Source: FW021-bin31 sp964558275
GTDB taxonomy: Bacteria; Bacteroidota; Bacteroidia; Chitinophagales; Chitinophagaceae
Assembly (NCBI GenBank): GCA_964558275.1
Contig: CAZLDH010000047.1
Coordinates: 1 to 18,366 of the forward strand
Direction of reading: 5' to 3'
Length of the DNA: 18,366 bases
This document shows, piece by piece, positions 6,824 to 15,208 of the stretch. The notes under the pieces are model-generated. The model searched no databases. It worked only from the letters and a program-made list of their open reading frames with translations, and was not told the origin of the DNA. Made by a program: the position numbers and the translations under genes. Each line of letters begins with the position of its first letter. Position 1 is the first letter of the stretch.

Positions 6824-8461
6824 ATGAATAAATTAATATTTTGTATAGCTGTTTTATTCGGTTTATTCCTGATGCCTTCCTGTAAAAATTTTTTACAAGA
6901 GGATCTGACTACAAGCCCGACAAGTTCCTATTATTCTACAGCCGAAGGTTTTGAAGCGGGAATCAATGCCACTTATGCTTATTTACGACCGTTGTACCCC
7001 GGCAGTCAATATCATGGCCATGGAGATCTCGGTGAGGCGTCTACAGCGTTAACTGTTTCGGGCACTGATATTTATACGCATGGATCAGATGGCCGGTTCA
7101 AAGGCATTCAGGCTTATACAGAGCAATTGAATGCGAGTCGCGATCTTTTCAGATACTATTGGCAAAATTGTTATGAAGGGATAAACCAGGCGAATGCAAT
7201 GATAGCCACCTCTGAAGATGATATACCGGGCGTCTCTGAAGATACTAAGACAATCCGTATTGCAGAAGCTCATTTTTTGAGAGCGGTGTTTTATTTTAAT
7301 TTGGTTAGGCAGTTTGGGCCTGTAACGCTGTCTTTGAAGCCTTCACAAGGCGTACAGATTACAGCTACCCGTTCCCCGGTTAAGGAAATTTATAATAAAG
7401 CCATCATTCCAGATTTGCAATTTGCGATAGAAAATTTGCCGGCTACGCAAAGTGATTATGGAAGGGCAACCAAGCCTGCTGCGCAAATGCTGCTTGCAAA
7501 AGTATTATTAACACGGGGATATACAGATTTCGCCGAATCGGATGACTTCTCAAAGGCAGCAACGCTCGCCGAATCGGTTATCCATGATTATGATTTCAAT
7601 TTGCTTGACAATTATAAAGATGTTTTCGATATGGATAATCAGAAAAATAAAGAAATCATTTGGGCCGTTCAATATACCCAGGATCTTTTGCTGGATGGCG
7701 GTGGCAATTCTGCTCATCTGTGGTTTTTAATGAGTTATGACATACTCCCGGGAATGCAACGAGACATTGAAAACGGGCGACCCTTTAAAAGATATAAACC
7801 CACTAAGTTTTTATTGGGATTATGGGACAGGGTGATTGATGTAAGATGGAATGCTGACTTTAAGCGTGTTTTTTATTGCAATAATGAAGCTACCGCTCCT
7901 GCCGGAGTGAATCTTGGAGATACTGCTATTTACCTGCCCGGCCATGAAGTATCTACGCAATTTGAAAATAGCAAACCTTATATGATTATTGAACCTAGTG
8001 ATTATACAAGGAAATTGTACCCTTCACTTACTAAAGTTTTAGATCCGACTCGTGCGACAACAAATCAAACAGAGGGATCGAGAGATTTTTTCGTTATGAG
8101 GTTAGCAGGAACTTATTTGATAGCCGCAGAAGCCTATTTTAAAGCGGGCAATAAAGCAAAAGCAGCTGACGCCCTTAATGCAGTGCGGAAGAGAGCAGCC
8201 AAACCAGGCCAGGAAAGTGCTATGGAAATTTCATCTTCAGATGTAAATCTTGATTTTATATTAGATGAACGCGCCCGGGAGTTGGTAGGTGAGATGCACC
8301 GTTGGTTTACATTAAAACGCACCCATACACTTGTTGAGAGAGTGCGAGCTCATAACCCTGATGCTGCGACCAATATTCAACCATACCATCTCCTCCGACC
8401 CATTCCTCAAGAGCAAATAGACCGAACAAAAGATGGATATGAACAAAACCAGGGCTATTGA
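6824..8461 (+). CDS. RagB/SusD family glycan-binding lipoprotein (SusD1)
   Basis: The 545-residue product starts at ATG 6824, 20 bp after SusC1, and the two are surely co-transcribed. The lipoprotein signal ends LMPSC (lipid Cys20), followed by KNFLQEDLTTSPTSSYY, a usual SusD N-terminus. The body is the TPR-rich SusD fold. The C-terminal SusD region is recognised by YLIAAEAYFKAGNKAKAADA, AVRKRA, LDERARELVGEMHRWFTLKR and the terminal LLRPIPQEQIDRT...QNQGY. It is expected to cap the SusC1 barrel on the cell surface and deliver oligosaccharide to it. Its length is in the normal range. Substrate specificity cannot be inferred from sequence alone. Confidence 0.94.
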   Translation: MNKLIFCIAVLFGLFLMPSCKNFLQEDLTTSPTSSYYSTAEGFEAGINATYAYLRPLYPGSQYHGHGDLGEASTALTVSGTDIYTHGSDGRFKGIQAYTEQLNASRDLFRYYWQNCYEGINQANAMIATSEDDIPGVSEDTKTIRIAEAHFLRAVFYFNLVRQFGPVTLSLKPSQGVQITATRSPVKEIYNKAIIPDLQFAIENLPATQSDYGRATKPAAQMLLAKVLLTRGYTDFAESDDFSKAATLAESVIHDYDFNLLDNYKDVFDMDNQKNKEIIWAVQYTQDLLLDGGGNSAHLWFLMSYDILPGMQRDIENGRPFKRYKPTKFLLGLWDRVIDVRWNADFKRVFYCNNEATAPAGVNLGDTAIYLPGHEVSTQFENSKPYMIIEPSDYTRKLYPSLTKVLDPTRATTNQTEGSRDFFVMRLAGTYLIAAEAYFKAGNKAKAADALNAVRKRAAKPGQESAMEISSSDVNLDFILDERARELVGEMHRWFTLKRTHTLVERVRAHNPDAATNIQPYHLLRPIPQEQIDRTKDGYEQNQGY

Positions 8462-8533
8462 TAAATTTATAGAATTGAATATAATTCTCGATGAGTTTCT
8501 ACTTCCCACTCTTCTTTCAAATTTAAGAATTTT

Positions 8534-8569
8534 CTGGTCAACCGATGTTTGACAGGTTAGGTTGACCAG
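8534..8569 (+). other. Perfect 10-bp hairpin between SusD1 and SusC2
   Basis: CTGGTCAACC (8534-8543) and GGTTGACCAG (8560-8569) are exact reverse complements with a 16-nt loop. No T-run follows on the plus strand, so it is not a standard intrinsic terminator. It lies 24 bp upstream of the SusC2 operator. Possible roles are 3'-end protection of the susC1D1 transcript, processing, or a second DNA-binding site. Confidence 0.6.
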
Positions 8570-8592
8570 CATAGCAATAAAAATCAAAATTA

Positions 8593-8633
8593 ACGAAATC
8601 GTTTGCATTCTAAAAAAAAGTTTTGTACATTGG
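8593..8633 (+). promoter_or_regulatory. SusC2 promoter with overlapping operator 3
   Basis: The 16-mer ACGAAATCGTTTGCAT (8593-8608) is identical to the one at 13719-13734. Read on the minus strand it gives CAAACGATTTCGT, matching the shared core CAARCGATTKCRT. Its TTTG (8602-8605) is positioned as a -33 element, with 20 nt to TACATTGG (8626-8633) as the -7 element. The operator therefore overlaps the -33 box, which fits a repressor that excludes RNA polymerase. The start of transcription would lie near 8640, about 50 nt before the SusC2 ATG. Confidence 0.6.
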
Positions 8634-8687
8634 CCGCGATAAAAAATCATTTAAGAAAAATGGTTCTGATTTTAAAATTAATATTTT

Positions 8688-11600
8688 ATGAAATGTAAAA
8701 CTTTTAAAGCGGCATTATTGCTATGTGGCTTACTTCTTTTATTTGTTCAGGAAACGGTATTTGCCCAAATAATCACAGTGCAGGGAAAAGTCACATCCAC
8801 ATCGGATAATCACCCGACCCCTGGTGTTACAGTCAATGTACTCGGAACCACTAACGGAACAGTTACGGATGCTTCCGGAAAATATAAACTTGACAATGTT
8901 TCCCCAACGGATAGCCTTATTTTTTCATTTGTTGGTTTTGAAACGCAAACGATTGCGGTTAAGGGAAGAGAAACAATTAACATCACGATGTCTGCTAACG
9001 TCAAAGAACTTAACCAACTCGTTGTAATTGGCTACGGTACTGCAAAGAAAAAAGATCTTACCGGATCAATATCTTCCGTAGATGTAACTGAATTACAAAG
9101 TGAGAGTCCTACTTCTGTACAAGATCTATTAAGAGCGAACGTGCCGGGGCTGTCGGTCGGCTTTAGTACCGGAGCACATCGAACAGGAGGTTTCCAAATA
9201 AGAGGTGATAATACTTTGAATGCAGGTTCCGAGCCATTAATGGTAGTTGATGGTGTAATATATTATGGTGCGTTGTCAGACATAAACCCTTATGACATCA
9301 AATCAATTGATGTTCTAAAAGATGCAAGTGCAGCTGCTGTTTATGGAGCAAAAGCAGCAAATGGGGTTATTGCAATCACAACAAAAAAAGGGAAAGAAGG
9401 AAAACCCGTCATTAATTTTAACGCAAATGTTTCTGTGGCCACAATGGAAGTTAATGAACCTATTTATCAAGGCAAAGAATTTATAGATTGGCGTACAGAT
9501 GTAGAAAATAGCATTCATGGATTTAATCAAAAACCTTATCAATTTAATGACCCTCGAAAATTACCATCGGATATTTCCACAGATGAATGGTTGGCTTACG
9601 ACGCGTCAAGTGGAGATCCTGTTAATGTATGGCTCAATCGTTTAAACTTTAATCCGATTGAAATAAAAGATTATAAACTTGGGAAAACTATTGATTGGTA
9701 CGATATGGTATTCCAAAATGGTATTCAGCAAAATTACACTATCAGTTTATCCGGTGCCTCAGATCGGTTTAATTATTATTGGTCAGGGGGATATAAACAT
9801 AATGAAGGACTCGTTGTAGGAGATGAATATACAACAATACAAAGCAGACTAAAATTAGAAGGGGAGGTAACCGATTATCTGAAAGTAGGTATCAATACAC
9901 AGTTTGCAGACAGGGATGAAAGTGCAGTACCTGTGGATTGGACTTTGATGCTCAGAAACTCGCCTTACGGCTCTATGTACAATGATGATTCAACTGATTA
10001 TAGATACAGCCCACAGGATGATCCCGGAGGCGGATCACACAATCCTTTATCAGGACCTAAATATACGGATAGATTAAAAAAATATTATACCTTAAATACA
10101 ATTATTTATGGTGAATTAAAATTGCCTTTTGGAATTAAATACAGGGTCAATTTCACGCCTCGATTTGAGTGGTACAGGTATTATAATCATCAATCATCAA
10201 AATATGAAGGATCAGATGCTGCAGAGAAAGGAGGAATAGCAACGAGAGAACAACATTTTATTTATCAATGGCAGATAGATAACATCCTTAGCTGGAGCAA
10301 AACTTTTAACAAAATACACCATTTTGATGTTACCCTGTTGGCGAATGCAGAAAAATATCAATATTGGAAAAATACAATGAATAATAGCGGCTTTGATCCT
10401 AATGATGATTTAGGCTATCATAATATTGGCTCGGGAATTAACCCTGTAATGGGTAGTGATGATCAATATAGCACAGGAGCTGCACTGATGGGACGTGTAT
10501 TTTATTCATTAAAAGACCGCTACATGACCACATTATCTGTCCGCCGTGATGGATATTCGGCATTTGGACAAAAATATCCCTGGGGCACTTTTCCTTCGGC
10601 AGCATTTGGATGGGTCTTTACTGAAGAACCTTTTTTTGAAGCAAATTGGTTAGATTTTGGTAAACTCAGGTTATCTTATGGAGTTAATGGGAATAGAGAT
10701 ATTGGTAGATATATTTCATTGGCCTATCTCCAAACCGGAAAATATTTACATGTAAATACAGAAGGTAGCGTAGAGCAAGTATCTCAGCTGTATGTCAATA
10801 ATATGCCGAACCCAAACCTGAAATGGGAAAAAACATCTTCGTTAAATATTGGAATAGATTTTTCTATCCTTCATCATATCATCGATGGAAGTATAGATGT
10901 GTATAGAAGTAAAACAACCAATTTATTGGTACAACGTCATTTACCGGACGTCATGGGTTTTGATTTTATATGGACAAATTTGGGAGAAGTAGATAATAAG
11001 GGCTTCGAGTTGAGTTTAAAATCACACAATATAGAACAGCCTAATTTCTCCTGGAGTTCTTCTTTTGATTTTTCATTGAACAGAAATGAAATTGTTCATT
11101 TATATGGAGATATGGAACCAATTAAAGATGATAATGGAGAAATAATAGGTCAAAAAGAATCAGATGATATTACTAATAAATGGTTTATAGGACACGCTAT
11201 AAATTCAGTATGGGATATCAATGTACTTGGAGTGTATCAAAAGGGGGAAACAGATCAGGCCGATAAATACGGTGTAGAACCTGGCGATTTTAAGCTGGAG
11301 GATGTAAATAATGATGGGAAATATACCAACGAGGATCGACAATTTTTAGGTTATACTAAACCGCGTTTCAGGTGGACATTAAGAAATGATTTTACATTTT
11401 TTAAACGATTTAACTTGTCTTTCTTAATCTATTCCTATTGGGGTCATATATCCTCATTTAACCAGGCTAAAAATCGAGAAGGAATACCTGACAGGAATAA
11501 TGCTTATGCTTTTCCATATTGGACTCCGGAAAACCCAACGACTAAATATGCCAGAATCTATTCCAGTGATGGAGGGGCAAGCTATAGTGTATATAGGAAA

Positions 11601-11804
11601 AAGAGTTTTATCAGGTTATCAAACGTAAGTTTGTCTTATGCTTTACCAAAATCTATGTTGAATAGAATGCATATACAAAGCATGAGATTATATTTCAATG
11701 TCAGAAATGCCGCATTCTATGCTCCCGATTGGGTATTATGGGATCCGGAAAATAGTGGACCAACACCAAGAACCTTCACTTTTGGTCTTAATTTATCACT
11801 TTAG
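8688..11804 (+). CDS. SusC/RagA family TonB-linked outer-membrane glycan transporter (SusC2)
   Basis: The 1038-residue product starts at ATG 8688 with a Sec signal of about 27 residues ending TVFAQ. A CarboxypepD_reg-like domain covers about 29-104 (GTTNGTVTDASGKYKL), a TonB box-like NQLVVIGYG is at 109-117, and the plug has PLMVVDG (183-189) and IKSIDVLKDASAAAVYGAKA (204-223). The barrel ends FTFGLNLSL. The first 117 residues align without gaps to SusC1, with about 51 of 90 residues identical after the signal by eye. The barrels differ much more, so the two transporters probably take different ligands or sizes. There is no STN domain. It has its own promoter/operator and is followed 40 bp later by its SusD partner. 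Confidence 0.95.
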   Translation: MKCKTFKAALLLCGLLLLFVQETVFAQIITVQGKVTSTSDNHPTPGVTVNVLGTTNGTVTDASGKYKLDNVSPTDSLIFSFVGFETQTIAVKGRETINITMSANVKELNQLVVIGYGTAKKKDLTGSISSVDVTELQSESPTSVQDLLRANVPGLSVGFSTGAHRTGGFQIRGDNTLNAGSEPLMVVDGVIYYGALSDINPYDIKSIDVLKDASAAAVYGAKAANGVIAITTKKGKEGKPVINFNANVSVATMEVNEPIYQGKEFIDWRTDVENSIHGFNQKPYQFNDPRKLPSDISTDEWLAYDASSGDPVNVWLNRLNFNPIEIKDYKLGKTIDWYDMVFQNGIQQNYTISLSGASDRFNYYWSGGYKHNEGLVVGDEYTTIQSRLKLEGEVTDYLKVGINTQFADRDESAVPVDWTLMLRNSPYGSMYNDDSTDYRYSPQDDPGGGSHNPLSGPKYTDRLKKYYTLNTIIYGELKLPFGIKYRVNFTPRFEWYRYYNHQSSKYEGSDAAEKGGIATREQHFIYQWQIDNILSWSKTFNKIHHFDVTLLANAEKYQYWKNTMNNSGFDPNDDLGYHNIGSGINPVMGSDDQYSTGAALMGRVFYSLKDRYMTTLSVRRDGYSAFGQKYPWGTFPSAAFGWVFTEEPFFEANWLDFGKLRLSYGVNGNRDIGRYISLAYLQTGKYLHVNTEGSVEQVSQLYVNNMPNPNLKWEKTSSLNIGIDFSILHHIIDGSIDVYRSKTTNLLVQRHLPDVMGFDFIWTNLGEVDNKGFELSLKSHNIEQPNFSWSSSFDFSLNRNEIVHLYGDMEPIKDDNGEIIGQKESDDITNKWFIGHAINSVWDINVLGVYQKGETDQADKYGVEPGDFKLEDVNNDGKYTNEDRQFLGYTKPRFRWTLRNDFTFFKRFNLSFLIYSYWGHISSFNQAKNREGIPDRNNAYAFPYWTPENPTTKYARIYSSDGGASYSVYRKKSFIRLSNVSLSYALPKSMLNRMHIQSMRLYFNVRNAAFYAPDWVLWDPENSGPTPRTFTFGLNLSL

Positions 11805-11844
11805 ATTAAAAATTTAACTGAATCAATTCTAAATAATATTAAAA

Positions 11845-13695
11845 ATGAATCAGACATTAAAATATTTAAAGAAAATCATTATTCCCTGTTTATTAATCAT
11901 TGGGTTGTTAGCAGGATGTAAAAAAGATTATTTGAAGCCTAAACCACTTTCCTTTTATACACCTGAAAATACATATAATACGGCTGATGGACTAAGAGCT
12001 GCTTTAGTTGCATGTGAACGAAATATGCGTCATCAATTTTATGGTGATGGCGCCCCGATTATTACACAACTTATTTTTTCAGATGTAGCCGTAGAGGGAA
12101 CAACGGACAAATCAGGTCCGGCACAAAATATGAATCTTCAAATTACACCGGATGCTCCACTGAATGATGTGGATCACAACCGCATTGGTTATTGGTGGTC
12201 CGAGGGGTATAAGGGTATAAAATATGCGAATACGGTAATTACTTATATCGATGAACCGGATTGGGATTCTACAGATCAGGATCAAATGGCAGAACGGAAT
12301 GCTATTTTAGGATCAGCCTATTTTCAGAGAGCTTATCGTTATTTTAATTTAGTCAATGAATTTGGCGATGTTCCCTGGGTAGGAAAAATATATTCAGAAC
12401 CTAAGTTGGACTTCCAGTCTGTAGAAAGGAAAGTTATTCTGGAAAAATTAAAAAAAGATATGGAATTTGCTGCTGAATGGGTAAGTAATGACGTGGATAA
12501 GGGAGAAGTGACTAAGGGAGCTTGTCTTCATTTACTGACAAAGATAAATTTGGCATTGGGAGATTTTGATGATGCAATAGAAAGCGCCACTCAGATAATT
12601 GATGGTGGATCTTATCATCTTATGACTGATCGTTTCGGTATAGATAAAAAGGATCCTTCCAGGAATGTAATATGGGACCTTCATCGCGTACAAAACAAAG
12701 ATTTGGCAATTAATACAGAAGCTATAATGTTAGTAATAGACAAACCGGATATTGATGGAAATGAAGGGGGAGGAATTCAATCTATGCGCCAATGCGTCCC
12801 TAACTGGTATAAAAATATAGTTACGCCAAATGGTCATTCTGGTACTACAGATAAAGTAGGAGTGGAATATGATTTATGTACAGAATATGGGAGAGGTGTT
12901 GGTCGTTGCAGACCTACCTGGTACAGTACCAATTCATTATGGAAAAATGATTCCGGCGATTTAAGACACGCTCCCGGCAATTGGATGACAATGGAAGATC
13001 TAGTTTATAATAACCCTTCATTAAAAGGAAAAGATCCTTATTACGGAAAACATCTGCAATTGTATGATGACGATGGTAACATTCTTTGTTCTGATACTAT
13101 TAGGGATTGGTTCGCATGGCCCCATTATAAGGTATATGTTCCGGATGACATAAGGTCACAACCAAGAGGAGGTAATGGAGATTGGTATGTGTACCGTCTT
13201 GCTGAAACATACCTGCTGCGAGCTGAAGCCTATTGTTGGAAAGGAAATTTATCCAAAGCTGCACAAGATATTAACATAGTCAGAAAGAGAGCGCACGCAC
13301 AACCAATTAGTTCATCTGATGTCAATATAGGTACCATTCTGGATGAACGAGCTCGCGAACTATATTATGAAGAGTTACGTAAAGTAGTTCTAACGCGTAT
13401 TGCCTATATTTTTGCCATGACAGGAAAGACCGCCTACAATAACAACACATATAGTCTTGACAACTTTTCTAAAGATAACTTTTGGTATGACAGAGTAATG
13501 GAAAAAAATAATTTTTATAATAAAGGAGTTACTACTATTCACGGAGATACTTATACCATGAGTGAATATCATGTTTTATGGCCGATTCCACAGTCTGCTA
13601 TTGATGGGAATACGCAAGGACATATTAATCAAAATATAGGCTATAATGGAGCAGCAAATAATGAACAACCATTGACCAGCTTACCGGAAAACTAA
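11845..13695 (+). CDS. RagB/SusD family glycan-binding lipoprotein (SusD2)
   Basis: The 616-residue product has a lipoprotein signal ending LLAGC (lipid Cys25), then KKDYLKPKPLSFYTPENTY. The N-terminal half has the TPR-like NAILGSAYFQRAYRYFNLVN block. The C-terminal region shows YRLAETYLLRAEAYCWKGNL, IVRKRAHAQ, LDERARELYYEELRKVVLTR and YHVLWPIPQSAID...NQNIGY. It is longer than SusD1 by 71 residues, with insertions in the middle and a 16-residue tail after the usual NQNIGY end. It is the surface lid and binding partner of SusC2. Substrate is unknown. Low sequence similarity to SusD1 outside motifs suggests a distinct ligand. Confidence 0.93.
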   Translation: MNQTLKYLKKIIIPCLLIIGLLAGCKKDYLKPKPLSFYTPENTYNTADGLRAALVACERNMRHQFYGDGAPIITQLIFSDVAVEGTTDKSGPAQNMNLQITPDAPLNDVDHNRIGYWWSEGYKGIKYANTVITYIDEPDWDSTDQDQMAERNAILGSAYFQRAYRYFNLVNEFGDVPWVGKIYSEPKLDFQSVERKVILEKLKKDMEFAAEWVSNDVDKGEVTKGACLHLLTKINLALGDFDDAIESATQIIDGGSYHLMTDRFGIDKKDPSRNVIWDLHRVQNKDLAINTEAIMLVIDKPDIDGNEGGGIQSMRQCVPNWYKNIVTPNGHSGTTDKVGVEYDLCTEYGRGVGRCRPTWYSTNSLWKNDSGDLRHAPGNWMTMEDLVYNNPSLKGKDPYYGKHLQLYDDDGNILCSDTIRDWFAWPHYKVYVPDDIRSQPRGGNGDWYVYRLAETYLLRAEAYCWKGNLSKAAQDINIVRKRAHAQPISSSDVNIGTILDERARELYYEELRKVVLTRIAYIFAMTGKTAYNNNTYSLDNFSKDNFWYDRVMEKNNFYNKGVTTIHGDTYTMSEYHVLWPIPQSAIDGNTQGHINQNIGYNGAANNEQPLTSLPEN

Positions 13696-13718
13696 TAGAA
13701 AACAGAACTAAATTTTAT

Positions 13719-13759
13719 ACGAAATCGTTTGCATTTTAAAAAACAGAATCGTACCTTGT
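13719..13759 (+). promoter_or_regulatory. Promoter with overlapping operator 4 for the oxidoreductase operon
   Basis: ACGAAATCGTTTGCAT (13719-13734) exactly repeats the SusC2 operator. TTTG (13728-13731) is followed after 20 nt by TACCTTGT (13752-13759), the same spacing as at SusC2. After the operator both sites also share TAAAAAA. The predicted start of transcription near 13766 lies downstream of a GTG at 13758 that could otherwise extend the gene, which supports ATG 13806 as the true start. Confidence 0.6.
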
Positions 13760-13805
13760 GCACCCCAAACGACGGACAATCTTTACTCATCAGAAAATCA
13801 CTATT

Positions 13806-15155
13806 ATGAAAAACAACAATTATTCTCGAAAAGCCTTTCTCAAAACAACCGGAGTCGGCATGGCAGGATTAGCTTTAGGATTAAGTGCCAAAAGCTATGG
13901 AAACGTTGTTGGTGCTAATGAAAGAATCAGATTCGGCATCATCGGACTACACGGAAGAGGACAGGCACATATGGATGCGATAAACCAACTTCCTAATGCC
14001 AACATGCAATACCTCTGTGATGTGGATAGCGATGTATTGAAGGAACGTGCAGCCAAGGCAAAAAAGATGTCGGGATCCTCAGTAAAGACAATAGAAGATG
14101 TACGTGAGTTGGTGGAGAAATCTGATGTAGATGCCATCAGTATCGCTACGCCGGGGCACTGGCATGCACCAATGGCCATTATGGGCGTCAATGCAGGAAA
14201 ACATGTTTATGTAGAAAAACCCTTTTCTCACAATCCTCAGGAGGGCGAATGGTTGGTGGAAATTCAGGAAAAGCATCCGGATATTGTTATGCAAATGGGC
14301 GATCAACAGCGTTCGGCTCAAACCTCTATTGAGGCTATACAATTAATCAAAGACGGATTAATTGGCAATGCCTATTATGGCAAAGCCTGGTACACCAATG
14401 CCCGGGGATCTATAGGTGTTGGGCGTCCCGTACCTGTACCTGACCGTTTGAATTGGGAATTATGGCAAGGTCCTGCTCCAAGAAAACAATACAAAGATAA
14501 TATTGTCCATTATAACTGGCATTGGTTTCATAATTGGGGAACCGGAGAAATAGGAAACAATGCTATTCATGAGGTAGATTTCTGTCGATGGGCATTGGGG
14601 GTAAATTACCCTGTTAAAGCGACTTCTTCCGGAGGGCGCTACGAATACCGGGATGATGACTGGGAATTTTATGATACCCAGTTGGTAGGTTATGAGTTTG
14701 GAGATGAGGACAACAAAATGATTAGCTGGGAAGGACTGAGTTGTAACTCATTCCAATTTTTTAACCGCGGTCGCGGTTCACTTATCCGTGGTTCGAATGG
14801 CTCAATGATTGTTGATAGAAGTGGCTATGTGGCTTATGATAAAGACCATAAAGTAGTTAAAGAAAGAAAAGAAGGTGGACATACCGCTAATGCCACAAGC
14901 AATACGATAGGTGGAGGAAACCTAACTGTTAAACATTTTTATAACTTTGCACAATCTATTAGGGGAAAGGAGAAACCTAATGCTCCTATGCTGGAAGCAC
15001 ATAAAAGTATATTGCTTTGCCATTTGGGAAATATCTCTCAGGAAACCGGGCACACTTTACATATAGATAATAAAAATGGAAAAATAAAAGGCGATCGTGA
15101 TGCCAATAAAATGTGGTCAAGAGAATATGAAAAAGGCTGGAAACCTAAAGTGTAA
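13806..15155 (+). CDS. Gfo/Idh/MocA family oxidoreductase with Tat-like signal
   Basis: The 449-residue product (ATG 13806) starts with a Tat-like signal: SRKAFLK at 7-13, then a hydrophobic GVGMAGLALGLSA stretch. The twin is Arg-Lys and not Arg-Arg. The Rossmann domain opens RFGIIGLHGRG (42-52), the NAD(P)-binding glycine motif, and the family EKP motif is at 137-139 (VYVEKPF). The catalytic half has WHWFHNWGTGEIGNN (238-252) and NNAIHEVDFCRWAL (251-264), with His255 where the family's catalytic His is expected. Such proteins oxidise or epimerise sugars, often at C3. Some relatives (GH109) are NAD-dependent glycosidases. With the adjacent DUF1080 gene the likeliest role is making a 3-keto-glycoside outside the cytoplasm, using tightly bound NAD. 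A glycosidase role cannot be excluded. Confidence 0.88.
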   Translation: MKNNNYSRKAFLKTTGVGMAGLALGLSAKSYGNVVGANERIRFGIIGLHGRGQAHMDAINQLPNANMQYLCDVDSDVLKERAAKAKKMSGSSVKTIEDVRELVEKSDVDAISIATPGHWHAPMAIMGVNAGKHVYVEKPFSHNPQEGEWLVEIQEKHPDIVMQMGDQQRSAQTSIEAIQLIKDGLIGNAYYGKAWYTNARGSIGVGRPVPVPDRLNWELWQGPAPRKQYKDNIVHYNWHWFHNWGTGEIGNNAIHEVDFCRWALGVNYPVKATSSGGRYEYRDDDWEFYDTQLVGYEFGDEDNKMISWEGLSCNSFQFFNRGRGSLIRGSNGSMIVDRSGYVAYDKDHKVVKERKEGGHTANATSNTIGGGNLTVKHFYNFAQSIRGKEKPNAPMLEAHKSILLCHLGNISQETGHTLHIDNKNGKIKGDRDANKMWSREYEKGWKPKV

Positions 15156-15208
15156 TTTGGTGCAATTAAAATATCAAATCCTAATTATAAAAGAATAAAA
15201 CTTCAATA

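Noticed and set aside
8534..8569. Hairpin as a Rho-independent terminator of susC1D1
   Set aside because: The stem is strong, but no T-run follows on the plus strand. On the minus strand the following bases are A-rich.
8312..8650. 112-codon minus-strand open frame across the SusD1 end and the SusC2 spacer
   Set aside because: It is largely antisense to SusD1 and the operator/hairpin DNA, with a composition reflecting AT-rich spacer. There is no ribosome binding site or family signal.
13758..13805. GTG 13758 as a 16-codon upstream start for the oxidoreductase
   Set aside because: It falls within the predicted -7 promoter element and precedes the Tat-like signal with polar residues. ATG 13806 gives a normal signal.
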